Assembly: GCF_040365225.1 (NCBI RefSeq)
Contig: NZ_AP028055.1
Coordinates: 3,224,001-3,288,000, forward strand
Direction: 5' to 3'
From: Bacteroides sedimenti
GTDB taxonomy: Bacteria; Bacteroidota; Bacteroidia; Bacteroidales; Bacteroidaceae
DNA: 64,000 nt
The position numbers and the translations under genes were made by a program. The notes under the pieces are model-generated. The model was not told the origin of the DNA and did no database searches. It saw only the letters and a list, made by a program, of their open reading frames with translations. This document shows, in pieces, positions 8,544 to 16,548 of this stretch. Position 1 is the first letter of the stretch, and each line of letters opens with the position of its first letter.

Positions 8544-9344
8544 TTATCGTATAAAGTTTTCCTTATCGTCCGCTTTCCAGGTGGAAAGGGCATTTCCATT
8601 CTTCGAGGGCTGTCCTGGAACGAATCCGAATTCGGGTCCCAGGTCTTCCATCATTTTACGGGTAAGCAACTGGATGGGAATGCCTAGCGGACAAGCATCT
8701 CCGCACGCACCGCAACCGATACAACGTCCCGCCATATGCATAGCACGGTTAATATGCCATTCAATGTTTGCCAGAGGCGCCGCCCATGGGTTGATCCATT
8801 GAGGGCGATTCTCCTCGACAATGCATTTGGTGCAGTAGCAAAGCGGACAGGCCGCCCGACAAGCGTAGCATTTAAAGCAGTGCGAAAGTTCTTTCATCCA
8901 GAACTCGAAGCGCTCTTCACGAGTCATTCCCTCGAGTTTCTCAATAATCTCCTGCTCTTTCCCGCTCAGTTTGAGTTGGAAATCGGCAATGTACGATTCA
9001 ATTTCGGCAAAGCCGGCAAACTCCTTTAGCTCTCCCTGTTCTGTAACAGTGATTACCAGAATCTTTTCTTCATTTAGCTGGTTTTCAACCGATAGCTGCA
9101 AGATGCTTCTCAGGACGGGAATGGTTGCAGTTATAGCGACCTTCTCCGTTCCCATCAGCTCTTTTTTTGTGAGATAAACAGCCAGGTTGTTAATGCAACG
9201 GCTGTCATATATCAGCTTACCGGCATCTTCGGCCGTATGGCAAAAGAGGGGGCGTGGCTTGTTTGTTCCTTCTTCGTAACCAATAACGAGGGCTACGGTG
9301 CCGTCGGCAAGCAACGCGGCGGCTCTCTCTCTGAGTTTATCCAT
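8544..9344 (-). CDS. 4Fe-4S dicluster protein of the Flx module
   Basis: A 266-residue soluble protein with two cysteine-rich ferredoxin-like motifs: CFKCYACRAACPLCYCTKC (with extra cysteines) and CIGCGACGDACPLG. The first 130 residues are a mixed alpha/beta region without an obvious cofactor motif; they resemble the N-terminal part of F420-reducing hydrogenase beta-type/Flx proteins. It overlaps the upstream mvhD-like gene by 8 bp and is 6 bp from the next gene, so the whole set is co-translated. A role as an electron-transfer subunit is a family-level inference; no substrate is visible. Confidence 0.75.
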   Translation of the reverse strand: MDKLRERAAALLADGTVALVIGYEEGTNKPRPLFCHTAEDAGKLIYDSRCINNLAVYLTKKELMGTEKVAITATIPVLRSILQLSVENQLNEEKILVITVTEQGELKEFAGFAEIESYIADFQLKLSGKEQEIIEKLEGMTREERFEFWMKELSHCFKCYACRAACPLCYCTKCIVEENRPQWINPWAAPLANIEWHINRAMHMAGRCIGCGACGDACPLGIPIQLLTRKMMEDLGPEFGFVPGQPSKNGNALSTWKADDKENFIR

Positions 9345-9798
9345 TGTAATCCTCCTTATCTAAATATTCTGCAACTTTCTTATATTCTGTATAGGGACCT
9401 AGTTCGCGGATATTGGCAACGGTGGAGTTTACCACATCTGCCCATTTGGCGCCTTCGGCCGCTGAGACCCAGGAGTATTGAATGCGTTTTACATCAATCC
9501 CCATAAAGTCGAGAAGCCCCCGGAAAGTAATCCAGCGACGACGCGCGTGGAAGTTACCGCTTGTATAGTGACAGTCGTTAGGATGACAGCCCGAAACAAT
9601 GATTCCGTCAGCTCCCTGAGCGAAAGCTCTCAGAAGCAGCATGAAGTCAATTCTTCCGGTGCAAGGGAAACGAACGATTTTTACGTTCGTTGCATATTTA
9701 AGTCGGCTTGTACCCGTCAGGTCGGCACCTGCATAGGTACACCAGTTGCAGACAAACGCGACGATTTTGGGTTCAAATTCTGAATTCGTTGTATTCAT
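9337..9798 (-). CDS. flxD: MvhD/FlxD-like [2Fe-2S] hydrogenase-delta subunit
   Basis: A 153-residue protein of the FlpD/MvhD family, which in methanogens links hydrogenase to HdrA and in Flx complexes links the NADH module to HdrA. The conserved cysteines are visible: CNWCTYAGAD near the N-terminus, then FPCTGRID and SGCHPNDCHY. Family knowledge assigns a [2Fe-2S] cluster to them. It sits directly between hdrA (10 bp upstream) and the Flx iron-sulfur genes (8-bp overlap), exactly where the bridge protein is expected. Length is normal for the family. Confidence 0.85.
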   Translation of the reverse strand: MNTTNSEFEPKIVAFVCNWCTYAGADLTGTSRLKYATNVKIVRFPCTGRIDFMLLLRAFAQGADGIIVSGCHPNDCHYTSGNFHARRRWITFRGLLDFMGIDVKRIQYSWVSAAEGAKWADVVNSTVANIRELGPYTEYKKVAEYLDKEDYNG

Positions 9799-9808
9799 GG
9801 TTTTTCAT

Positions 9809-11809
9809 TTATTGATTCAACAATGACATCACTTCGGCAAACACCTGTTCATTGGAATAGCCCTGAATGTCGATTGATTTTGAACGGCAGAAAGCCACAC
9901 AGGTTCCACATCCCTGACAAAGTCCAGGGTTGACCTTGGCTACCGTTTTAATTACTTTTCCGTCGCGACCCTTGATTTCCTCACGCTCGATGGCATTGTA
10001 AGGGCAAGCCGTCTGGCACATGAAACATCCCACACAGGTGCTGAATACCGGAGGCGGCATGCGGTTGACCACTGCAATCAGCGGTTCGCGCACCAGTTCG
10101 TTGTTGGAGAAGAGTCCGGCCACCTTCACGGCAGCACCCGATGCCATTCCTACCGTTTCGGGAATATCCTTCGGAGCCTGACAGGCACCGGCTAGGAAGA
10201 TTCCCGCGGTATTTGTCTCAACCGGTTTCAGTTTCGGGTGGGCTTCAGCGAAGAAGTGGTAAGGGTCGTAAGAGATGTGCATCTTTTGCGCCAGCACTTC
10301 GGCACCACAGTTGGCAACACCCGCGGTAGCAAGCACCACCATGTCTGCTTCAATCTCAACCTGTTCTCCGCTAAGCAGGGTGTCTACCCCCTTGACAATC
10401 AGTTTTCCGTCCTTTTCGTATACTCTGGCCACACGTCCGCGAACATAGTTTACATGATCTTCCTCAATGGCTCTTCGAACAAACTCTTCGTAGTTCTTAC
10501 CTCCGGCACGGATATCCATGTAGAACACGGTCGATTCGCCATCGTGTACCTTATGTTGGTAAAGCATGGCATGCTTGGCGGTGTACATACAACAAATTTT
10601 GGAGCAGTAGGGGATGCCTTTGGCCGGATCGCGCGAGCCGGCACAGGCTATGAAGACAATTTTCTTAGGTATGGTACCGTCCGACGGGCGACGTATTTCG
10701 CCGAAAGTAGGTCCCGAAGCTGAGGCCAGACGCTCAAACTGAAGTCCGGTAATCACATCTTTGTATTTTCCGTATCCATATTCCGGGAAGAAGTCGGTTC
10801 CTTTTACATTGAATCCGGTTGTAACTACAATGGCACCCACTTGTTCGGTCAGTATCTCATCCTCCTTATCCCATTCAATAGCTCCGGTTGGGCAGGCAGT
10901 TTCGCACAGTTTACATTTTCCACGTTTGTAATAGTTGCAGTGTTCGCGGTCTATTACCGGTTTGTTTGGAACAGCCTGTGGAAAAGGAACATAGATGGCA
11001 GTGCGGGTACCGAGTCCGGCGTTGAATTCGCTTGGAATCTTCTTTTGCGGACATTTTTGCATGCAAGCCCCGCAGCCGGTACATTTCTTATAATCCACAC
11101 TTTTTGCTTTCAGCCTGATTTTTGCGGTAAAGTTACCGATGAATCCTTCCAAACTTTCCAGTTCGGCATATGTATATAAGGTAATGTTAGGATGTTGTGC
11201 AACCTCCACCATTCTTGGAGTAAGAATACACTGAGAACAGTCGAGGGTAGGGAAGGTTTCTGACAGTTGCGACATGTGCCCTCCGATGGAAGGGTCTTTT
11301 TCTACCAGAATTACTTGATGACCTGCGTTGGCAATATCCAGACTGGCTTGTATGCCGGCGATACCTCCACCAATGACCAAAGCCTTCTTCGTGATGGGTA
11401 CCTTGATTGATTCCAAAGGTTTGTTGCGTTTCACTTTTTCAACCAGCATCTTTACCAGGTCGATAGCTTTGTTGGTAGTTGCGTCGCCTTTCTCATGAAC
11501 CCATGAACAGTGTTCGCGCAGGTTGGCTATTTCGCACAGGTAAGGATTGAGGCCGGCTTCCGCGCACGCCCTTCTGAAAGTTGGCTCGTGCATGCGTGGC
11601 GAACAGGCGCCAACTACCACTCCATCCAGATGATGCTCTCTGATTGCATCTTTAATAATTGTCTGTCCCGGGTCGGAACACATATATTTATAGTCAATGG
11701 CACATTCCACGCCTTCCACTTTTGCGAGCTCCTGAGCCACTCGTTCACAATCGACAGTGGCACTGATATTTTCTCCGCAGTGGCAGATAAAAACTCCTAT
11801 CTTTGACAT
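9809..11809 (-). CDS. hdrA: Heterodisulfide reductase subunit A-like flavoprotein
   Basis: A 666-residue HdrA homologue. In order: an N-terminal Cys motif (FICHCGENI, residues about 7-15) and CSPRMHEPTF; a FAD-binding Rossmann motif (GGGIAGIQASLDIANAG, around residue 147) followed by the SIGGHMSQ and CSQCILTPRM elements; ferredoxin motifs CTGCGACMQKCP and CKLCETACPTGAIEW; and two C-terminal ferredoxin motifs CVGCFMCQTACP and CQGCGTCVAFC. In characterised Hdr complexes the HdrA flavin is the site of electron bifurcation. It is 4 bp downstream of hdrB and 10 bp upstream of the MvhD-like gene. The family call is firm; whether it bifurcates electrons here is inferred. Confidence 0.92.
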   Translation of the reverse strand: MSKIGVFICHCGENISATVDCERVAQELAKVEGVECAIDYKYMCSDPGQTIIKDAIREHHLDGVVVGACSPRMHEPTFRRACAEAGLNPYLCEIANLREHCSWVHEKGDATTNKAIDLVKMLVEKVKRNKPLESIKVPITKKALVIGGGIAGIQASLDIANAGHQVILVEKDPSIGGHMSQLSETFPTLDCSQCILTPRMVEVAQHPNITLYTYAELESLEGFIGNFTAKIRLKAKSVDYKKCTGCGACMQKCPQKKIPSEFNAGLGTRTAIYVPFPQAVPNKPVIDREHCNYYKRGKCKLCETACPTGAIEWDKEDEILTEQVGAIVVTTGFNVKGTDFFPEYGYGKYKDVITGLQFERLASASGPTFGEIRRPSDGTIPKKIVFIACAGSRDPAKGIPYCSKICCMYTAKHAMLYQHKVHDGESTVFYMDIRAGGKNYEEFVRRAIEEDHVNYVRGRVARVYEKDGKLIVKGVDTLLSGEQVEIEADMVVLATAGVANCGAEVLAQKMHISYDPYHFFAEAHPKLKPVETNTAGIFLAGACQAPKDIPETVGMASGAAVKVAGLFSNNELVREPLIAVVNRMPPPVFSTCVGCFMCQTACPYNAIEREEIKGRDGKVIKTVAKVNPGLCQGCGTCVAFCRSKSIDIQGYSNEQVFAEVMSLLNQ

Positions 11810-11813
11810 ACTA

Positions 11814-12653
11814 CTACATTTTTACGGTTACAAAATGACGTTCCAATCCCAGCTCTTTGGGACTAATCCCCAGCGATAGGCCGATGGCCTGTGTGATGAA
11901 GAGAACCGGAATGTCAATGGGTTTACTTAAGGTTTCGTTAATCGCTCCACGGCGCATGTCCAGATTTGACTGGCACATGGGGCAGGCTACAATTACTGCT
12001 TCCGCGTTGCGGTCGGCGGCATCCTGTAGGATATTTCCCGATAGTCGGACAACCAGGTCGGTGCGCGAAACGGAGAATCCGGCTCCGCAGCATTCGGTTT
12101 TGAATGCCCAGTCAACAGGAGTCCCTCCAATCAGTTTAATCATGGAATCCATGCTTTGAGGATCTTCCACACGGTCAAACTGTAGAATCTTATGAGGACG
12201 GACCAGTAAACAGCCGTAGTAACAGGCAACTTTGTGGGCGAATGGCTTGGTAACCTTTTCCTGGATTTTGTCCATGGCATAGGACTCGAGCATTTGCAGC
12301 ACATTAATTATTTTCAGTTCGCCGCTATAGGGCATCTGGATGATATCGGTAACTTTTTCTCTTTTCGTGTCGTCTTTTAATTCGTGTTGAGTCACCATTA
12401 ATCGGTTGTAGCAAGCGGCGCAAGGCACAACAACTTCTTTTAGTCCCTGAGCTTCTGCCAAAGCCAGAATCCGGGCGGGAAGTGAAAGGGAGAGCTCTTC
12501 ATTCATTGAGTGAGCGGCGGTTGCCCCGCAGCAGTTCCAATCTTTTATCTCAATAAGCTCAATGTCTAAGGCCTTGGCAATAGCTATTACCGATTCATTA
12601 TATTCTCGGGACGATCCTTTTAGGGAGCAGCCCGGGTAAAAACCTATTTTCAT
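11814..12653 (-). CDS. hdrB: Heterodisulfide reductase subunit B-like protein (two CCG domains)
   Basis: A 279-residue protein with two complete CCG domains, the cysteine motif that binds the non-cubane [4Fe-4S] centres at the disulfide-reducing site in HdrB. Domain 1: PGCSLKG near the N-terminus, NCCG at about residues 41-44, PCAACYN about 36 residues later. Domain 2: YYGC, ECCGAGFS and CPMCQSN. The start overlaps the hdrC stop by 4 bp (ATGA). All catalytic cysteines are present, so the subunit should be active on a disulfide, but the organism is not expected to make coenzymes M and B, so the substrate is unknown. Other CCG-domain proteins include succinate and lactate oxidoreductases; the neighbours favour HdrB. 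Confidence 0.9.
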   Translation of the reverse strand: MKIGFYPGCSLKGSSREYNESVIAIAKALDIELIEIKDWNCCGATAAHSMNEELSLSLPARILALAEAQGLKEVVVPCAACYNRLMVTQHELKDDTKREKVTDIIQMPYSGELKIINVLQMLESYAMDKIQEKVTKPFAHKVACYYGCLLVRPHKILQFDRVEDPQSMDSMIKLIGGTPVDWAFKTECCGAGFSVSRTDLVVRLSGNILQDAADRNAEAVIVACPMCQSNLDMRRGAINETLSKPIDIPVLFITQAIGLSLGISPKELGLERHFVTVKM

Positions 12654-13213
12654 TTATTCTTAGTCTTAGGGTTATCAATTGTCTTAACAAAAATTTGTCC
12701 CAAACCTTTGCGGTCTTTTATCATTTCGGGCATCAGGTTTAATTTCCCGTTCAGATACATTTTGGGAGCGAGCTTAACGTCCTGCGTTAATCGGAAGGTG
12801 CGGGCTTTAAATCCGGCAATCAAACCAACTTCGTAAAGTCGTCCCGTTTTCTTAATGGAGTCAAGGAATGATTTGTGGAATGCAACTATTGGCTTGGCAT
12901 CCGGATGAAGTTTCTTTTTGTTAAGAGACTGCTCACGAAGATAGTCCATGATTTTAGGAATGTCGATTTCCATGGGGCAACGACCCACGCAATTCTCACA
13001 GTTCAGACAGAGCCAAATGGTATTGGAACGAAGAATTCGCTCGAAGTTATCTGCAGTTCCTGTTTGTAGCAGGCGCATCAGAAAGCTGGGCGGAAAGTTC
13101 ATCTCTGAAGCAAGAACGCATCCGGCTGTACATTTTCCACATTGATAGCAGCGTGATACATCTACGCCGGTATGTTTTAGGATGTCCCCGGAAACTTTGT
13201 TAATGTTTTCCAT
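12650..13213 (-). CDS. hdrC: Heterodisulfide reductase subunit C-like ferredoxin protein
   Basis: A 187-residue soluble protein with two [4Fe-4S] motifs, CYQCGKCTAGCVLA and CLNCENCVGRCPMEID, separated by about 35 residues as in HdrC. There is no membrane segment, so it matches the cytoplasmic HdrC rather than the membrane-linked HdrE/DsrM type. It is the first gene of the minus-strand hdrCBA-flx operon and overlaps hdrB by 4 bp. It would relay electrons from HdrA to HdrB. The roughly 190 bp upstream hold a promoter candidate and the asd terminator candidate. Confidence 0.88.
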   Translation of the reverse strand: MENINKVSGDILKHTGVDVSRCYQCGKCTAGCVLASEMNFPPSFLMRLLQTGTADNFERILRSNTIWLCLNCENCVGRCPMEIDIPKIMDYLREQSLNKKKLHPDAKPIVAFHKSFLDSIKKTGRLYEVGLIAGFKARTFRLTQDVKLAPKMYLNGKLNLMPEMIKDRKGLGQIFVKTIDNPKTKNK

Positions 13214-13297
13214 GTTTGCTTTTAGATTATAAAAATATTAGTTTTCATCACTCTTCTTTCATTATAAAAGAAGCAGATCAACTTAATGGTCTAAAGG

Positions 13298-13305
13298 CAA
13301 AGGTA
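13298..13305 (-). promoter_or_regulatory. Candidate -7 promoter element of the hdr-flx operon
   Basis: On the minus strand the bases read TACCTTTG, an exact match to the Bacteroides -7 consensus TAnnTTTG, about 85 bp before the hdrC start. No convincing -33 element is visible at the usual spacing, so the call is tentative. Confidence 0.4.
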
Positions 13306-13370
13306 TACTAAAAAAAAGAAACTTGTGTAGTAGGATTGTCCATTTTTACACAAATTTCTTTCAGATTAGT

Positions 13371-13396
13371 TTAAAATAAGACTTCTTTTAAGTCTT
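13371..13396 (-). terminator. Weak hairpin terminator candidate after asd
   Basis: Seven-base arms aagactt (13378-13384) and aagtctt (13390-13396) with a five-base loop. On the minus strand the stem is followed by ATTTTAAA, a short T run. It would separate asd from the hdr operon. Confidence 0.4.
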
Positions 13397-13402
13397 TGTA
13401 AA

Positions 13403-14410
13403 TTAGATATTTTTTTCCTTAATTAAGTATTCAGCAATTTGAACCGCGTTAAGAGCAGCGCCTTTCTTGATTTGATCGCCAACAGCCCAGAAAGTCAATC
13501 CGTTTTCGTTTGCCAGATCCTTGCGGATACGTCCTACATATACAGGATCTTTTCCGGCAATGAATAAAGGCATTGGATATTCTTTGTTGGCAGGATTGTC
13601 CTGCAGAACAATTCCTTCAGCTTTTGCAAAAGCTTCACGAGCTTCTTCAACAGAAACAGGACGTTCAGTTTCTACCCAAATGCTTTCTGAGTGCGCTCTC
13701 AAAGCAGGTACACGTACGCAAGTTGCGCTCACTTCAACATCTGAATGCATAATCTTGCGAGTTTCGTTGAACATCTTCATCTCTTCTTTAGTATAACCGT
13801 TTTCGGTGAATACGTCAATTTGAGGAATCAGATTGAACGCCAACTGGAATGCGAATTTATCAACAGTTACCTTTTCACCGGCTAAAACCTGACGATATTG
13901 TTCGTAAAGTTCGTCCATTGCTGCTGCACCAGCTCCACTGGCAGCCTGATAGGTTGAAACGTGCACTTTCTTAATATGAGAAAGCTCTTCGATTGCTTTC
14001 AGGGCAACTACCATCTGAATAGTTGTACAGTTCGGGTTTGCAATAATGCCACGTGGACGATCTTTTGCATCTTCGGGGTTTACTTCCGGAACAACCAAAG
14101 GAACGTCATTATCCATACGGAATGCGCTTGAGTTGTCAATCATGACAGCACCATATTTAGTAATAGTCTCTGCAAAATCCAATGAGGTGCCACCACCAGC
14201 CGATGTAAAGGCGATATCTACACCTTTAAAATCGTCGTTGTGCTGCAGAAGTTTGACCTCAATTTCCTTACCGCGGAAAGTGTATTTACTTCCGGCGCTA
14301 CGTTTCGAACCGAACAACACTAACTCATCCATAGGAAAATTTCTTTCATCGAGCACGCGCAGGAACTCTTGTCCTACTGCTCCACTAACGCCAACGATAG
14401 CTACTTTCAT
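13403..14410 (-). CDS. asd: Aspartate-semialdehyde dehydrogenase
   Basis: A 335-residue cytoplasmic enzyme that reduces aspartyl-4-phosphate to aspartate semialdehyde in the lysine, threonine, methionine and diaminopimelate pathway. The N-terminal NADP-binding motif GVSGAVGQEF (residues 7-16), the catalytic-cysteine segment NPNCTT (Cys at about 128) and the ALRAHSESIW segment with the active-site His are all visible. Length matches the family. It is divergent from the lamin-tail gene and lies 190 bp upstream of the hdr operon on the same strand. Confidence 0.96.
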   Translation of the reverse strand: MKVAIVGVSGAVGQEFLRVLDERNFPMDELVLFGSKRSAGSKYTFRGKEIEVKLLQHNDDFKGVDIAFTSAGGGTSLDFAETITKYGAVMIDNSSAFRMDNDVPLVVPEVNPEDAKDRPRGIIANPNCTTIQMVVALKAIEELSHIKKVHVSTYQAASGAGAAAMDELYEQYRQVLAGEKVTVDKFAFQLAFNLIPQIDVFTENGYTKEEMKMFNETRKIMHSDVEVSATCVRVPALRAHSESIWVETERPVSVEEAREAFAKAEGIVLQDNPANKEYPMPLFIAGKDPVYVGRIRKDLANENGLTFWAVGDQIKKGAALNAVQIAEYLIKEKNI

Positions 14411-14479
14411 CTTTTCTTTTCTTTTGTTGTGATTAATACCTTTTTTGTCATACCTTTACAAGTAGTATGAATTCTGCTG

Positions 14480-14512
14480 CAAAATTATAACATTTTGCCA
14501 TATAAATCGAAA
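14480..14512 (-). promoter_or_regulatory. Candidate promoter for asd
   Basis: On the minus strand TTTC (14512-14509) is followed, 21 bp later, by TAATTTTG (14487-14480), matching the -7 consensus TAnnTTTG with a near-consensus -33 element. It lies about 70 bp before the asd start. Confidence 0.45.
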
Positions 14513-14516
14513 TCCT

Positions 14517-16427
14517 ATGAAAAGAATTACATTAATTATCTGTTTTTTATATTCTATCTGCTTTTTTTTACCAAAAAATGAAGCATATTGTGGGGTTAAT
14601 AGTGGCATCTGTCTAAATTACATTTGTTTAGCAAACTGTTCCGGGGAATCTGAATGCAATGAAAATCAGTCCGTGAAAGAGAAGGAATCATTAGTAAACT
14701 CGTTGGCGGAAGCTTTGCTTGATGTAAGCACCCGGATTCAATCTTTAAACGGAATAATCACGAACGAAAATGAGAAAAAGGAACTTCGTTTTGGTTCGAT
14801 TGTTTTTAATGAAATCATGGCAAATCCAAGCGGAATAGAAGATTTTCCCGAATCTGAATATATCGAATTGTTCAACCGGACCGATTCATTGATTGTTCTG
14901 CGAAACAGTGCACTTTTTTACGGAGGGAAACGTTATCTTTTGCCGCCTGTTTCCATCGAAGCCAAAAGCTATGCTGTTTTATGTCACCAGAAGTATAAAG
15001 AACAGTGGGAGTTGCAGGGTGTTTCAGTAATCGGGGTGAACTCTTTTCCTGCGTTACTGAATACAGGAAAACTTCTCTGGCTGGAGGATGAAAAAGGGGG
15101 CTTGTTGTCGTGGGTGGAATACTCGGATAGTTGGTATAAAGATAGTAATAAGAAAGGGGGAGGGTTTTCACTGGAGTGCCTGGATCCGGATAATCTCTCA
15201 AACGACGCGGCCAACTGGTGTGCAAGTAGCGATACAAAAGGAGGAACGCCCGGAGCTCAGAATTCCGTCATGAAAAGCTTTCCGGACAACCGGGAGATGG
15301 CTTTGCTTTCTACAAATGCAATTGCACCGGACACAATGATGATTTGTTTTAATAAACCAATGAGTCTCAAGCCCCTTTCGGACTTGAGGAATTATCATAT
15401 AGATGATTCTGATTTATCCTTGACCAAAGTTATTCCGGATTATCCGTGCGGAAAGAACGTAAAGCTAGCGCTGAGTGGAGCCCTTAATACAGGAGAAACC
15501 TTGCGTCTTACACTGACTAACCTCTCTGATGTGTCGGGCAACAAACAGAATAAAGAAATAAAAACTGAGCTATTTATCCCCGATCAATTGGCGAAAAATG
15601 ATCTTCTATTCAATGAAATATTGTTTAATCCACGTTCGGGCGGAGCATGCTATGTTGAGATCTCCAATGTTTCCGGAAAGTCCTTTTCGTGTGGCCAGCT
15701 CTTTCTTTCAGTCCTGAAGAAGGACGGAACACGCTCCACCCCGGTTGCATTGGGTAAATCCGAAAAGCTCTTTTCCCCTCAGATAGAACTTTTCTTTACC
15801 AAAAATGTTTCGGCTGTAGCTTCCCAATATAGCTGTGAACCTTCAAGTGGTGTAGAAACTGCAGACTTCCCTGTTTTATCCGTTGAAAAGGGAACTTTAT
15901 ATCTCCTTTCCGATAAAGGGGTGCTGATCGATGAAATGGTCTATTCCGACTTGATGCATACCACCTCCGCAAAAGATAAAAAAGGAATTTCGCTCGAGAA
16001 AAAAGCCCCCGGACTGAGCTCTTTGGATGCAGGTAACTGGTCATCTGCTTCATATAATTCGGGATATGGCACGCCTGGGCTACCCAACCAATGCACCGAA
16101 CAGGCCGAGAATGAGCTGAAACCAAGATTCTGGATTGAGAAAAATACCATTTCACCGAATAATTCAGATAATAATATACTGCAAATTCATTACCTATTAA
16201 CTGAAGAGGGGTATGTGGTCAATACCCGTATTTACGATGCTTACGGGCGGGAGGTTTTTGCTTTGCCATTGATGAGCGGACTTCCGGCTGAAGGTGTGAT
16301 TGAATGGAACGGGAAAGAAAGGGATGGAACTGTTTGCCGAATAGGTATTTATATTGCCTACGTGGAGATTCATAATGCAAAGGGATACCTGAAAAAGTAT
16401 AAACTTCCCTTTGCTTTGACCAGATAA
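14517..16427 (+). CDS. Secreted lamin-tail-domain protein with FlgD-like C-terminal domain
   Basis: A 636-residue exported protein with an N-terminal hydrophobic signal segment (about residues 1-24). A lamin-tail domain begins near residue 99 (IVFNEIMANPSG, SEYIELFNRTDS) and runs to about 245, ending SDTKGGTPGAQNS. An Ig-like segment follows (about 265-355), then a second lamin-tail-like copy (about 365-525; LLFNEILFNPRSGGACYVEISN, ending SGYGTPGLPNQ). The C-terminal 95 residues resemble a FlgD/CHU_C-type Ig domain (RIYDAYGREVFAL, GVIEWNGKERDG), often found in Bacteroidota surface proteins. No catalytic motif is seen. Its role may be structural or in surface attachment. It stands alone, followed by a strong terminator. 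Confidence 0.8.
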   Translation: MKRITLIICFLYSICFFLPKNEAYCGVNSGICLNYICLANCSGESECNENQSVKEKESLVNSLAEALLDVSTRIQSLNGIITNENEKKELRFGSIVFNEIMANPSGIEDFPESEYIELFNRTDSLIVLRNSALFYGGKRYLLPPVSIEAKSYAVLCHQKYKEQWELQGVSVIGVNSFPALLNTGKLLWLEDEKGGLLSWVEYSDSWYKDSNKKGGGFSLECLDPDNLSNDAANWCASSDTKGGTPGAQNSVMKSFPDNREMALLSTNAIAPDTMMICFNKPMSLKPLSDLRNYHIDDSDLSLTKVIPDYPCGKNVKLALSGALNTGETLRLTLTNLSDVSGNKQNKEIKTELFIPDQLAKNDLLFNEILFNPRSGGACYVEISNVSGKSFSCGQLFLSVLKKDGTRSTPVALGKSEKLFSPQIELFFTKNVSAVASQYSCEPSSGVETADFPVLSVEKGTLYLLSDKGVLIDEMVYSDLMHTTSAKDKKGISLEKKAPGLSSLDAGNWSSASYNSGYGTPGLPNQCTEQAENELKPRFWIEKNTISPNNSDNNILQIHYLLTEEGYVVNTRIYDAYGREVFALPLMSGLPAEGVIEWNGKERDGTVCRIGIYIAYVEIHNAKGYLKKYKLPFALTR

Positions 16428-16433
16428 GTTTTT

Positions 16434-16470
16434 AATCGGGCTAATCACACTGGTTTGTTAGCCCGATTTT
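16434..16470 (+). terminator. Rho-independent terminator after the lamin-tail gene
   Basis: Perfect 11-base arms aatcgggctaa (16434-16444) and ttagcccgatt (16458-16468), loop 13 nt, followed by T residues. It begins only 7 bp after the stop codon. Confidence 0.88.
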
Positions 16471-16548
16471 AAAAGCTCTTACTTTGTAATCTCCTTATTT
16501 TTTTGTTCTTTTGCAATTTAGAATGCAATATTAAATAATTCATAGCTT

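Noticed and set aside
6688..9344. Anaerobic sulfite reductase (asrABC) interpretation of the flx genes
   Set aside because: The AsrA- and AsrB-like genes are present but no siroheme AsrC is, and the genes are fused in one operon with mvhD and hdrABC homologues.
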